64,000 nucleotides of DNA, from positions 32,206 to 96,205 of the forward strand of contig JBJEPW010000039.1 of NCBI GenBank assembly GCA_051881435.1. Direction: 5' to 3'. The notes beneath the pieces are model-generated. The model did no database searches, was not told the origin of the DNA, and saw only the letters and a program-made list of their open reading frames with translations. A program made the translations under genes and the position numbers. Shown one piece after another: positions 41,187 through 49,160 of this stretch; within the stretch, counting starts at the first letter, position 1; every line of letters begins with the position of its first letter. Source of the DNA: Fimenecus sp051881435. GTDB lineage: Bacteria; Bacillota; Clostridia; Oscillospirales; Acutalibacteraceae.

Positions 41187-41729
41187 GTGCTTAACGATAT
41201 TGAAAAAGTGCTTTTATCGGAAGATGAGCTTAAAAAGATTGTAGAGGATTTGGGAGCGAGAATTACCGAAGATTATAAAGGAAAAAATCTCGTTGTTGTC
41301 AGCGTTTTAAAGGGCTCAGTGGTATTTATGGCAGACCTTATGCGCGCTATAAAAATTCCGTGCTCTATTGATTTTATGGCTGTTTCCAGCTACGGTTCGG
41401 AAACTAAATCATCAGGTGTTGTAAAAATCATTAAGGATTTGGACAGCGAGGTTGTGTGCGGTTCCGATTTGCTGATTGTCGAGGATATTCTTGACAGCGG
41501 CGTAACGCTGGAATACTTAATGAAAATTTTGTCCGCAAGAAATCCCAACAGTATAAAGATTTGTACCTTGCTTGATAAACCCGAAAGACGCAGAGCAAGT
41601 ATCAAGGCGGATTATTCGGGGGCGCAGATTCCCGATGCATTTGTTGTGGGATACGGGCTTGATTACGATGAAAAATACAGGAATTTACCCTTTGTCGGCA
41701 TTTTAAAGCCTGCGGTTTACGAGAAATAA
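41187..41729 (+). CDS. hpt: Hypoxanthine phosphoribosyltransferase
   Basis: Purine salvage enzyme transferring ribose phosphate from PRPP to hypoxanthine or guanine. 180 residues. LKGSVVFMADLMRAI, the PRPP-binding motif VVEDILDSGVTLEYL and the C-terminal VVGYGLDYDEKYRNLPFVG are diagnostic. It starts with GTG; GGGGGAA is 5 bases upstream. The order tilS-hpt-ftsH is conserved in Firmicutes. Confidence 0.96.
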   Translation: MLNDIEKVLLSEDELKKIVEDLGARITEDYKGKNLVVVSVLKGSVVFMADLMRAIKIPCSIDFMAVSSYGSETKSSGVVKIIKDLDSEVVCGSDLLIVEDILDSGVTLEYLMKILSARNPNSIKICTLLDKPERRRASIKADYSGAQIPDAFVVGYGLDYDEKYRNLPFVGILKPAVYEK

Positions 41730-41747
41730 AACAGGAGTGAAAAAAGC

Positions 41748-43733
41748 TTGAAAAAATTTAACTGGAAGGTCATTATTCCCTATGTCCTCATTCCTTTGAT
41801 GTTTATCGGCGTTCTTTATATGTATATGGGGCGAGGCACTCAGAAGGAAGTCGAGTACTATCAGGTGCTTCAATACTTTGATGAGGGAAAAGTTACCGAA
41901 TATGAAGTCAATCTTAACAGCGGCGCTATGACATATAAGCTTGTGGGCGATGAAACAGAGCATAAATATACCGTGCCGAATGTTACAATATTTGTAAACG
42001 ATGTTCATGAAAAAGTGCATCAGTATAATACCGAGCACCCCGATGCACCAATAAAAATGAACTATAAAGCGGGAACTCCCAACTCTTGGTGGGTAAGCCT
42101 GCTCCCGTCTGTCCTAATAACGGCATTGCTCGTTATTCTGATGTTTGTAATGTTCAGAAAAATGAACAATTCAATCACAAGCGAAAATAACCGTGCAATG
42201 AGCTTCGGAAAAGCCCGCGTAAAGCGCGCCGAGGACGAAAAGAATAAAGTCACTTTTGAAGATGTGGCAGGAGCCGACGAAGAAAAGGAAGAACTAACGG
42301 AAATTGTAGAGTTCTTGAAAAGTCCCGAAGAGTTCAGCAAGCTTGGTGCAAGAATACCGAAAGGCGTATTGCTTGTAGGCCCTCCCGGTACAGGTAAAAC
42401 TCTTCTTGCCCGTGCCGTTGCAGGCGAGGCAAACGCACCGTTTTTCTCAATATCGGGTTCCGATTTTGTTGAAATGTATGTAGGTGTGGGTGCGTCCCGT
42501 GTCCGTGACCTTTTCAGAGAGGCAAAGAAAAATTCCCCCTCAATTATATTTATTGACGAAATCGACGCTGTGGGCCGTCACAGAGGCGCAGGTATGGGCG
42601 GCGGTCACGATGAGCGCGAGCAAACCCTTAACCAGCTCCTTGTTGAGATGGACGGATTCGGTGCAAACGAAGGCGTAATTGTAATTGCCGCCACAAACCG
42701 TCCCGATATTCTCGACCCCGCATTGCTCCGTCCCGGCAGATTTGACCGTCAGGTAACTGTGGGCTATCCCGATATTAAGGGCAGAGAAGAAATTTTGAAG
42801 GTACACGCAAAGAATAAGCCCCTGGCTCCAGATGTTGACCTTCATTCAATCGCCGCAACTACCGTAGGCTTTACGGGTGCGGATCTTGAAAACCTCCTTA
42901 ATGAAGCGGCCTTGCTTGCCGCCAAGAGAAAGCTTATGGCTATCACAATGGCGGAGATTGAAGAAGCAACGATGAAGGTAGTTGTGGGCAGTGAAAAGAA
43001 ATCACGCAAGATTACCGAAAAGGATAAGCGCCTTACGGCATATCACGAGGCAGGTCACGCAATATCCTCATATTACCTTGAAAATAAAGACCCCGTTACT
43101 CATATTTCAATCGTTCCCAGAGGAATGGCAGGCGGATTCACTCTTTATACTCCCGAAAAAGACGAAATCCATATGATGAAATCACGAATGCTTGATGATA
43201 TTGTATCTCTCCTCGGCGGACGTGTTGCGGAAAAGATTATTTTCAACGATATTTCAACAGGTGCGTCAAACGATATTCAGCGCGCTTCCGAAATTGCCCG
43301 TAATATGATTACAAAATACGGTATGAGCGAAAAACTCGGTCCTATTGCTTTCGGTTCAGGCAATGATGAAGTGTTCCTCGGCAAGGATTATAACCATATG
43401 CGCAACTATTCGGAAAATATCGCCGCGGTAATTGACGAAGAGGTTGAAAGAATAATCAGCGAAGCATATGCGAGAACGGAGAAAATCCTTACCGAGCATA
43501 TAGATCAGCTTCATTTGCTTGCAGAAACTCTCGTTAAGCTTGAAAAAGTTAATGAGGAGCAGTTTAATTCTCTTATGGAAACAGGAAAGCTTCCCAAAAC
43601 GGAAGAAGAGAATACCGAAAATCCCGATGATGAAAAAGTCCAAGAGGATGAAAACACAGCCGAAACAGAAGTAATCAGCGAAAAATCCGATGATGAAAGC
43701 GACCGTTCGGGAATAAACAGCGATAATATATAA
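41748..43733 (+). CDS. ftsH: ATP-dependent zinc metalloprotease FtsH
   Basis: Membrane-anchored AAA+ protease for quality control. 661 residues. Two membrane helices (about 9-26 and 116-134) flank an extracytoplasmic domain. The AAA module shows GPPGTGKT, IIFIDEIDAVG and the second region of homology ATNRPDILDPALLRPGRFDR. The protease domain has HEAGH at 433-437 and the later metal-ligand Asp in NDIQRASEIARNM. The last 50 residues are very acidic. The start is TTG with AGGAG 10 bases upstream. A terminator follows. Confidence 0.96.
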   Translation: MKKFNWKVIIPYVLIPLMFIGVLYMYMGRGTQKEVEYYQVLQYFDEGKVTEYEVNLNSGAMTYKLVGDETEHKYTVPNVTIFVNDVHEKVHQYNTEHPDAPIKMNYKAGTPNSWWVSLLPSVLITALLVILMFVMFRKMNNSITSENNRAMSFGKARVKRAEDEKNKVTFEDVAGADEEKEELTEIVEFLKSPEEFSKLGARIPKGVLLVGPPGTGKTLLARAVAGEANAPFFSISGSDFVEMYVGVGASRVRDLFREAKKNSPSIIFIDEIDAVGRHRGAGMGGGHDEREQTLNQLLVEMDGFGANEGVIVIAATNRPDILDPALLRPGRFDRQVTVGYPDIKGREEILKVHAKNKPLAPDVDLHSIAATTVGFTGADLENLLNEAALLAAKRKLMAITMAEIEEATMKVVVGSEKKSRKITEKDKRLTAYHEAGHAISSYYLENKDPVTHISIVPRGMAGGFTLYTPEKDEIHMMKSRMLDDIVSLLGGRVAEKIIFNDISTGASNDIQRASEIARNMITKYGMSEKLGPIAFGSGNDEVFLGKDYNHMRNYSENIAAVIDEEVERIISEAYARTEKILTEHIDQLHLLAETLVKLEKVNEEQFNSLMETGKLPKTEEENTENPDDEKVQEDENTAETEVISEKSDDESDRSGINSDNI

Positions 43734-43745
43734 TATTGCATAAAT

Positions 43746-43784
43746 AAAAAAAGCAGCAGAGGTAATATTCTGTTGCTTTTTTTG
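43746..43784 (+). terminator. Terminator after ftsH
   Basis: AAAAAAGCAGCAGA, 8-base loop, TCTGTTGCTTTTTTT. A long stem with one G-U pair. It ends the rnj-to-ftsH gene run. Confidence 0.88.
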
Positions 43785-43795
43785 TCGTTTTTTGA

Positions 43796-43844
43796 TTGAT
43801 TTTTTTGTATATATAGTATAAAATTATTATAACTAATTTTATAC
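43796..43844 (+). promoter_or_regulatory. ilvB promoter overlapped by an 11-bp inverted repeat
   Basis: TTGATT (43796-43801), 17 bases, TAAAAT (43819-43824). A perfect inverted repeat GTATAAAATTA (43816-43826) / TAATTTTATAC (43834-43844) covers the -10 and the expected start point, as an operator would. A further hairpin GCGCTG/CAGCGC lies at 43851-43869 in the leader. Confidence 0.55.
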
Positions 43845-43892
43845 AGTAAAGCGCTGTAATATTCAGCGCAGGTAATTTGGAGTGAATTTTCA

Positions 43893-45602
43893 ATGCAGCT
43901 GAACGGCTCAGAGATTTTAACAGAAGTACTTATAGAACAGGGCGTTGATACCGTTTTCGGTTATCCCGGAGGCGCAGTCCTTAATATATACGATGCTTTG
44001 TATAAATACAGCGACAGAATAAAGCATATTCTCACTGCCCACGAACAGGGCGCTTCACATGCGGCGGACGGATATGCAAGAGCAACCGGCAAAACAGGTG
44101 TTTGCATTGCAACAAGCGGTCCCGGTGCTACAAACCTTGTAACAGGAATTGCAACAGCGTATATGGACAGCGTTCCAATGGTTGTAATAACAGGAAATGT
44201 GGGCACGGGACTTATCGGCCGTGATGCGTTCCAAGAGGTTTACATAACAGGTATCACAATGCCAATTACAAAGCATAATTTTATGGTTCAGAATGTTGAT
44301 GAGCTTGCCGATACAATCCGCGAGGCTTTCCGCATTGCCAATACAGGCAGAAAAGGTCCTGTTCTTATTGATATTCCCAAGGATGTAACTGCGGCGGTAA
44401 CGGAATTTACAAACAAGGAAAAAGTTGTAATAAAAGACGATACCGTTATTGATGAAAACGAGCTTAAAACCGTTGCAAAGCTTATTAACGAGGCGAAAAA
44501 GCCTGTAATTCAGTTCGGCGGCGGCGTTGTTTCTTCAAATGCTTCCGAGCTTGCCTTAAAGCTGGTAGAAAAAGCAAATATTCCCTCTTGCCACACTCTT
44601 ATGGCAGCAGGCGTTATAGGTTATAATAATCCCCTTAATTTGGGACTTATCGGTATGCACGGTGCATATGTTACCAATAAGGCGGTTGATGAAGCAGATG
44701 TTCTTATTGCTATCGGTACCCGTTTTTCCGACCGTGTTGCTCTTAATACGAGCGATTTTGCAAAGAGAGCAAAAATAATTCAGATTGATATTGATTTGAG
44801 CGAGATAAATAAGAATGTGGCAGTTGACCATTATCTTATCGGCGATGTTAAAAAGGTTCTTGAAAACCTTTTGCCTCTTATAAAGAAAAAAGACAGAACC
44901 GATTGGCTTAATACGCTCAACGAGTATAAAAAAGACGATTATATCCCCGTTGACGACGATTCAAGAATTACTCCCCATCAGCTTATAAACAGTATCTGCG
45001 AAATGGCAGGGGAGGACGCTGTTGTTGTAACAGATGTAGGTCAGCATCAGATGTGGGCGGCACAGTATGTCCACCATATCCGCCCTCGAGGCTTTTTAAC
45101 AAGCGGCGGATTGGGCACAATGGGCTACGGCTACGGCGCGGCAATCGGTGCAAAGGTTGCATTGGGCGATAAGGTTCCCGTTATACATATAACCGGCGAC
45201 GGCTCGTTCCATATGAACCTTAACGAGGCTTGCACAGCAGTAAGCTACAACCTGCCGATTATCACAGTTATTATGAATAACAGAGTTCTCGGTATGGTTC
45301 GTCAGTGGCAGCGTTGTTTCTACGGCAAGCGTTTCTCCGAAACAGACCCCGAGCGCAAAACCGATTTCGTAAAGCTTTGCGAGGGCTTCGGCGGCAAGGG
45401 CTACCGTGCAGAAAATATCGAGGAGTTCAGAGCTGCCTTTAAGGACGCTCTTAAACAGAACGGTCCCGTTTGGATTGACTGCGCTGTTGATAAAGATGAG
45501 CGCGTATTGCCCATGATACCGTCGGGAAAAACTGTAAATGATATTATGCTTCCCGGTTGTAAAAACTGCAAAACTCCCTGTGAATTGAAAAATTCAAAAT
45601 AA
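43893..45602 (+). CDS. ilvB: Acetolactate synthase catalytic subunit
   Basis: Thiamine-diphosphate enzyme joining two pyruvates (or pyruvate and 2-oxobutyrate) in the first committed step of valine, leucine and isoleucine synthesis. 569 residues. VFGYPGGAVLNIYDALY, the catalytic Glu in TAHEQGASHAADGYARATG, TSGPGATNLVTGIATAYMDS, the TPP motif GDGSFHMNLNEACTAVSYNLP and MNNRVLGMVRQWQ are all present. No small regulatory subunit (ilvN) lies next to it. The ATG follows TTGGAGTG. ilvC and ilvD lie within the next 6 kb. Confidence 0.95.
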   Translation: MQLNGSEILTEVLIEQGVDTVFGYPGGAVLNIYDALYKYSDRIKHILTAHEQGASHAADGYARATGKTGVCIATSGPGATNLVTGIATAYMDSVPMVVITGNVGTGLIGRDAFQEVYITGITMPITKHNFMVQNVDELADTIREAFRIANTGRKGPVLIDIPKDVTAAVTEFTNKEKVVIKDDTVIDENELKTVAKLINEAKKPVIQFGGGVVSSNASELALKLVEKANIPSCHTLMAAGVIGYNNPLNLGLIGMHGAYVTNKAVDEADVLIAIGTRFSDRVALNTSDFAKRAKIIQIDIDLSEINKNVAVDHYLIGDVKKVLENLLPLIKKKDRTDWLNTLNEYKKDDYIPVDDDSRITPHQLINSICEMAGEDAVVVTDVGQHQMWAAQYVHHIRPRGFLTSGGLGTMGYGYGAAIGAKVALGDKVPVIHITGDGSFHMNLNEACTAVSYNLPIITVIMNNRVLGMVRQWQRCFYGKRFSETDPERKTDFVKLCEGFGGKGYRAENIEEFRAAFKDALKQNGPVWIDCAVDKDERVLPMIPSGKTVNDIMLPGCKNCKTPCELKNSK

Positions 45603-45612
45603 GATGTGTTTT

Positions 45613-45638
45613 GTAGGGTCGGGTCTCCGTGCCCGACC
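45613..45638. repeat. GTAGGG-led palindrome (e)
   Basis: GTAGGGTCGGG, short centre, CCCGACC. It closely resembles element (a) at 7231-7257 with compensating changes in the stem. It is the only such hairpin after ilvB, 10 bases past the stop. Confidence 0.75.
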
Positions 45639-45700
45639 GAAAACTTGACAAAGATAAAGTTATATGTTATTCTTGTCAAAATTCAATTTGAGGTATTATT

Positions 45701-45802
45701 ATGAACGCATATCTTTTAAAAAAATTTGATATGTATATGCATTGGCTTGCACAACCTAAAATGTGCAGGTCTATGCTTCTATATTCATTTCGGGATATGT
45801 AA
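45701..45802 (+). CDS. Possible small protein or gene fragment
   Basis: A 33-residue frame starting MNAYLLKKFDMYMHWLAQPK, preceded by TTGAGG at 8 bases. Not recognised. The opening is amphipathic and could be the N terminus of a lost gene, because no extension in another frame is obvious and the next 30 bases are non-coding. An imperfect inverted repeat TTGACAAAGATAA (45645-45657) / TTATTCTTGTCAA (45667-45679) lies just before it. Confidence 0.3.
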   Translation: MNAYLLKKFDMYMHWLAQPKMCRSMLLYSFRDM

Positions 45803-45830
45803 CAACATTTATTAAACGATATGATTATAA

Positions 45831-45866
45831 CGGTGTAGGCTTAGATACAAAGCTTACACCGTTTTT
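45831..45866 (+). terminator. Terminator-like hairpin before the methyltransferase gene
   Basis: CGGTGTAGGC, 11-base loop, GCTTACACCG, TTTTT. One mismatch in a 10-base stem. It lies 7 bases before the AAGGAGG of the next gene. Confidence 0.75.
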
Positions 45867-45886
45867 CTGATTTAAGGAGGAATTTT

Positions 45887-46702
45887 ATGAAATTTTCAAA
45901 ACTGTTTAAAAAGAAAATTGTAACAACAGGGAACAGTGTTGTTGATTTTTACAACAATTATGATGAAGAAGGCAGACTAATGCGAAAAAGCAGATTGCCT
46001 GAATACCTTAACACAATGCAATATATTGAAAAATACCTCTCACCCAATGCGAAAATAATTGAAATCGGAGCAGGTACAGGCAGATATTCTTTTGCTCTTG
46101 CAGAAAAGGGATATGATGTTACAGCAGTTGAGCTTGTTCCGCACAATATTGAAATAATGAGGAAAAAAGTAAAACCGCATCATAACATCAAGATTTACGA
46201 GGGCGATGCTTGCGATATGTCTGCATTTGAAAGTGAAACGTATGATATTGTGTTGCTGTTGGGTCCTATGTACCATTTGTTTACTGATGGAGATAAACAC
46301 CGTGCTCTCAGTGAAGCCATCAGAATTGCAAAAACGGGAGGCGTTATTTATGCCTCATATTGCAATAATGATACATCAATATATAAATTCTTTTACAAGA
46401 GGCGTGTTCTAAAATATCTGGATAAAGGTCTTATAAAAGAAGATTATCACACGGTTTCGTCACCGAAAGAAATATTTGAACTGTATCGCAAATCCGATAT
46501 CGATGAACTTATGAAGAAACATAATGCAACAAGACTTCATTATGTCGGCGTAGATATGCTGTCATATCTGTTTGATGATAAGTTCGATTGTTTGAGCGAC
46601 CGTGAATTTGATGAATATATGAAATTCTTGTTAAATCTATGTGAACGGGAAGATTGTGTAGGACTGTCAATTCACATGCTCGATATTTTCAGAAAAAATT
46701 AG
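45887..46702 (+). CDS. Class I SAM-dependent methyltransferase
   Basis: A 271-residue soluble protein. Motif I IIEIGAGTGRYSFALAEKGY (about residues 57-76), the acidic end of strand 2 (VTAVELVPHN), an Asp in EGDACDMSAF and motif IV VLLLGPMYHL define a Rossmann-fold methyltransferase. The substrate is not deducible; the C-terminal 120 residues have no named motif. A strong AAGGAGG precedes the ATG. It stands between ilvB and a zinc-ribbon gene with repeats on both sides, and its codon use is more AT-rich than ilvB, so it may be an accessory insertion. Confidence 0.82.
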   Translation: MKFSKLFKKKIVTTGNSVVDFYNNYDEEGRLMRKSRLPEYLNTMQYIEKYLSPNAKIIEIGAGTGRYSFALAEKGYDVTAVELVPHNIEIMRKKVKPHHNIKIYEGDACDMSAFESETYDIVLLLGPMYHLFTDGDKHRALSEAIRIAKTGGVIYASYCNNDTSIYKFFYKRRVLKYLDKGLIKEDYHTVSSPKEIFELYRKSDIDELMKKHNATRLHYVGVDMLSYLFDDKFDCLSDREFDEYMKFLLNLCEREDCVGLSIHMLDIFRKN

Positions 46703-46751
46703 TCGCGCGGGGACAAACATCCTTGTCTTTCAGTATTATACAAATTACTCA

Positions 46752-46862
46752 TCTTCCGGTGGTTACGCCCCATCTTAGAGGGGGCTGTCACGAGCGATGC
46801 GAGTAACCGGGGGAGCAACTCCCTCAGTCTCACTGTGTTCGACAGTCCCTCACAGAGGGAGC
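46752..46862. repeat. Structured intergenic element
   Basis: GGTTAC (46761) and GTAACC (46803) bracket one hairpin. GGGAG-CAA-CTCCC and CCCTC-ACA-GAGGG form two more. The AGTCTCACTG string also occurs in both copies of the 99-bp repeat, hinting at a related family. No coding potential. The remainder of the 46703-46996 gap is AT-rich and contains only the promoter at 46926. Confidence 0.6.
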
Positions 46863-46925
46863 GTAAAAAAGTCGCCTTTACAAAATGGCAATTTAAAAAA
46901 TATTCAAATGTACTCAGATAGAGTA

Positions 46926-46954
46926 TTGAAATGATTTTTATTAAGTGTTAAAAT
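46926..46954 (+). promoter_or_regulatory. Promoter of the zinc-ribbon protein gene
   Basis: TTGAAA (46926-46931), 17 bases, TAAAAT (46949-46954), ending 42 bases before the ATG at 46997. Confidence 0.7.
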
Positions 46955-46996
46955 GTACTAAACGCAAAGTTATAAAAAAGAAAAGGAATGATGAAA

Positions 46997-47947
46997 ATGT
47001 TTTGCAGCAGATGCGGAAGCAATAATGCCGACGGTCAAAAGTTTTGCTCAAATTGCGGAAACCCTCTTCCGGCACAGGTAAATCAACCTCAGGTTCAGTA
47101 TCAGGCTCAGGTTTACAATCCAAACCAAAACGGTACGGTAAAAAGAAAGAAATTTCCCGCTTGGGGAGTAGTTGCAATAATTGCGGCAATTCTTGTTGTA
47201 ATAGTGGCATTGGCAGCATTGATTATGGGCTTGTCAAAATCAAATGATGATAATAACCCTGTAAACGCAGGGCAAACCGTAACAGATGACGGTGCGCAAA
47301 AGGTTGCCGACGCTCTCGTTCAGGCGATTTTAACAAAGGATATAAGCAAAATTGAGGAATATATTGCTTTTTCTGATAAGTTTTATGCCGCGTTGGATGA
47401 AACTGATACACCCAGATCCGAATTTGAAAGTCATTTCGGCAGTGAAGACTGGGCAGGCCGTTATAATACCTTAACTTTTGAATTTGATCCCGATAACCCC
47501 TATATTGTAACATATGATAATTTTGTATTGTGCATGGTATATGCTTCGCTATATGCTGATTTGGGTGAAAATGTAAACGGTAAAGTAATTAAATTCAGCG
47601 ATATTGCGAACGGAAGTTATAACGAAAAAATATCAAATGCACGAAAAAATTCTACCGATGAATTTGTTTTAGGGGCATTGGAATGGTATGATGAAGGAAT
47701 AGAAGCAAGTAAAAACGGAGATTATGATGGGCTGCTGGAAAAATACGGAAGCTTTGAAAAATACTGTGCAGAATTTTATGTGGAAGAGATGAATGCTCAG
47801 CTTTCCGAAGCCGGAATAAACAGCACGGCGACTGATATGGCAATCGTTCCTATATCCATTAAAATGGATGATGAATACTACTTTGTTGATGAAGCTTGGT
47901 TAGCAAAAATTGACGGTGAATGGCTGATAATCCGTTTGGATTTCTAA
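46997..47947 (+). CDS. Zinc-ribbon, single-pass membrane protein of unknown function
   Basis: A 316-residue protein. The N-terminal zinc ribbon MFCSRCGSNNADGQKFCSNCG has four Cys. A Gln/Pro/Asn linker, one transmembrane helix (about residues 56-78) and an acidic extracytoplasmic domain of about 230 residues follow. The domain ends DEAWLAKIDGEWLIIRLDF, which resembles small NTF2-like or lumazine-binding-like folds. Three in-frame ATGs occur at 46988, 46991 and 46997; the third is chosen because AAAAGGA is properly spaced only from it and relatives begin MFC. Function unknown; regulation of envelope processes is common for this layout, but that is inference. Confidence 0.7.
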   Translation: MFCSRCGSNNADGQKFCSNCGNPLPAQVNQPQVQYQAQVYNPNQNGTVKRKKFPAWGVVAIIAAILVVIVALAALIMGLSKSNDDNNPVNAGQTVTDDGAQKVADALVQAILTKDISKIEEYIAFSDKFYAALDETDTPRSEFESHFGSEDWAGRYNTLTFEFDPDNPYIVTYDNFVLCMVYASLYADLGENVNGKVIKFSDIANGSYNEKISNARKNSTDEFVLGALEWYDEGIEASKNGDYDGLLEKYGSFEKYCAEFYVEEMNAQLSEAGINSTATDMAIVPISIKMDDEYYFVDEAWLAKIDGEWLIIRLDF

Positions 47948-47962
47948 AACCTTAAATAAAAA

Positions 47963-48002
47963 TCAATCCCGCCGATACATTTCGTATCAGCGGGATTTTT
48001 GT
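47963..48002. terminator. Bidirectional terminator
   Basis: AATCCCGCCGATAC, short loop, GTATCAGCGGGATTTTTG. A- and T-runs on both sides let it end both the zinc-ribbon gene and the convergent ilvC. Confidence 0.88.
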
Positions 48003-48022
48003 ATTCACAGTAAGTATTGAAA

Positions 48023-49048
48023 TCAGTTATTGATGAACTTATCCTTTTCATCGTTCCAACTGTAAAGCTTTCTGACCTCTTCGCCAACCTTCTCCGAGGG
48101 ATGCTCAGCGGCAAGCTTTCTCATAGCCTTAAAGTGTACCTGACGGCCTGCGGGGGACATATCCAAAAGGAATTCCTTTGCAAAAGAACCGTCCTGAATA
48201 TCGGCAAGAATTTTCTTCATTGTTTTCTTTGTTTCCTCTGTAATGAGCTTTGGACCTGTTACATAGTCGCCGTATTCAGCAGTGTTGGAGATTGAATATC
48301 TCATTCCTGCGAAACCGCTCTGGTAAATAAGGTCAACAATAAGCTTCATCTCGTGAATGCACTCAAAATATGCGTTTCTTGGGTCATAACCTGCTTCGCA
48401 AAGAGTTTCAAAGCCTGCCTGCATAAGTGCGCAAACACCGCCGCAAAGAACAGCCTGCTCACCGAAAAGGTCTGTTTCTGTTTCTGTTCTGAAAGTTGTT
48501 TCAAGAACGCCTGCTCTTGCGCCGCCGATAGCCAAAGCGTAAGCCAATGCAAGGTCAAGAGCTCTGCCTGTTGCGTCCTGATAAACGGCTACAAGGCAAG
48601 GAACGCCTTTGCCTGCCTGATACTCTGAACGAACCGTATGACCGGGTCCCTTGGGAGCAATCATTGTAACATCAACATCTTTTGGGGGAGTAATGCAGCC
48701 GAAATGAATGTTGAAGCCGTGAGCAAACATAAGCATATTACCGGGTTTAAGGTTGGGCTCAATGTCCTTTTTATACATATCTGCCTGAAGCTCGTCGTTA
48801 ATAAGAATCATAATGATATCGGCTTTTTTTGCGGCCTCTGCGGCTGTATAAACCTCAAAGCCCTGTGCCTCAGCCTTTGCCCATGACTTACTGCCCTCGT
48901 AAAGACCGATAATAACATTACAGCCGGACTCCTTTGCGTTAAGCGCATGAGCGTGTCCCTGACTGCCGTAACCGATAACTGCAATAGTTTTGCCGTCTAA
49001 CAAAGACAAATTACAGTCCTGCTGATAAAACATTCTTGCTTCTGCCAT
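48023..49048 (-). CDS. ilvC: Ketol-acid reductoisomerase
   Basis: Second enzyme of branched-chain amino acid synthesis: Mg- and NAD(P)H-dependent isomeroreduction of acetolactate. 341 residues, the short class I form. The nucleotide motif GYGSQGHAHALNAKESG, APKGPGHTVRSEYQ, the Mg-binding acids in TETDLFGEQAVLCGG and ECIHEMKLIVDLIY are all present. The ATG at 49048 lies just after GGAGG on the minus strand; the ATG at 49063 overlaps that site. It is controlled by a consensus promoter directly abutted by a palindrome, downstream of a GntR/FCD regulator gene. Confidence 0.95.
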   Translation of the reverse strand: MAEARMFYQQDCNLSLLDGKTIAVIGYGSQGHAHALNAKESGCNVIIGLYEGSKSWAKAEAQGFEVYTAAEAAKKADIIMILINDELQADMYKKDIEPNLKPGNMLMFAHGFNIHFGCITPPKDVDVTMIAPKGPGHTVRSEYQAGKGVPCLVAVYQDATGRALDLALAYALAIGGARAGVLETTFRTETETDLFGEQAVLCGGVCALMQAGFETLCEAGYDPRNAYFECIHEMKLIVDLIYQSGFAGMRYSISNTAEYGDYVTGPKLITEETKKTMKKILADIQDGSFAKEFLLDMSPAGRQVHFKAMRKLAAEHPSEKVGEEVRKLYSWNDEKDKFINN

Positions 49049-49079
49049 TTTAATAGCCTCCATATAATTAAAAAATAAT

Positions 49080-49115
49080 AGTTGTTTGACATCATAAATG
49101 AGTTGTCATACAACT
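49080..49115 (-). promoter_or_regulatory. Putative GntR/FadR-type operators at ilvC
   Basis: Perfect palindrome AGTTGT-CAT-ACAACT at 49101-49115, fitting the FadR-subfamily core T-GT-N3-AC-A. A half-conserved second site AGTTGT-TTG-AC begins at 49080. The centres are about 21 bp apart, two helical turns. The palindrome touches the ilvC -10, so binding should block initiation. Confidence 0.65.
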
Positions 49116-49143
49116 ATTATATATCATTATTAAATATTGTCAA
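49116..49143 (-). promoter_or_regulatory. ilvC promoter
   Basis: On the minus strand TTGACA (49143-49138), 16 bases, TATAAT (49121-49116). Both hexamers are consensus. It lies between the GntR gene stop and ilvC. Confidence 0.82.
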
Positions 49144-49160
49144 GACTTTTTTATAAAAAA

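Noticed and set aside
43787..43892. T-box riboswitch before ilvB
   Set aside because: The leader is too short and lacks the T-box sequence (TGGNACCGCG) and a terminator/antiterminator pair.
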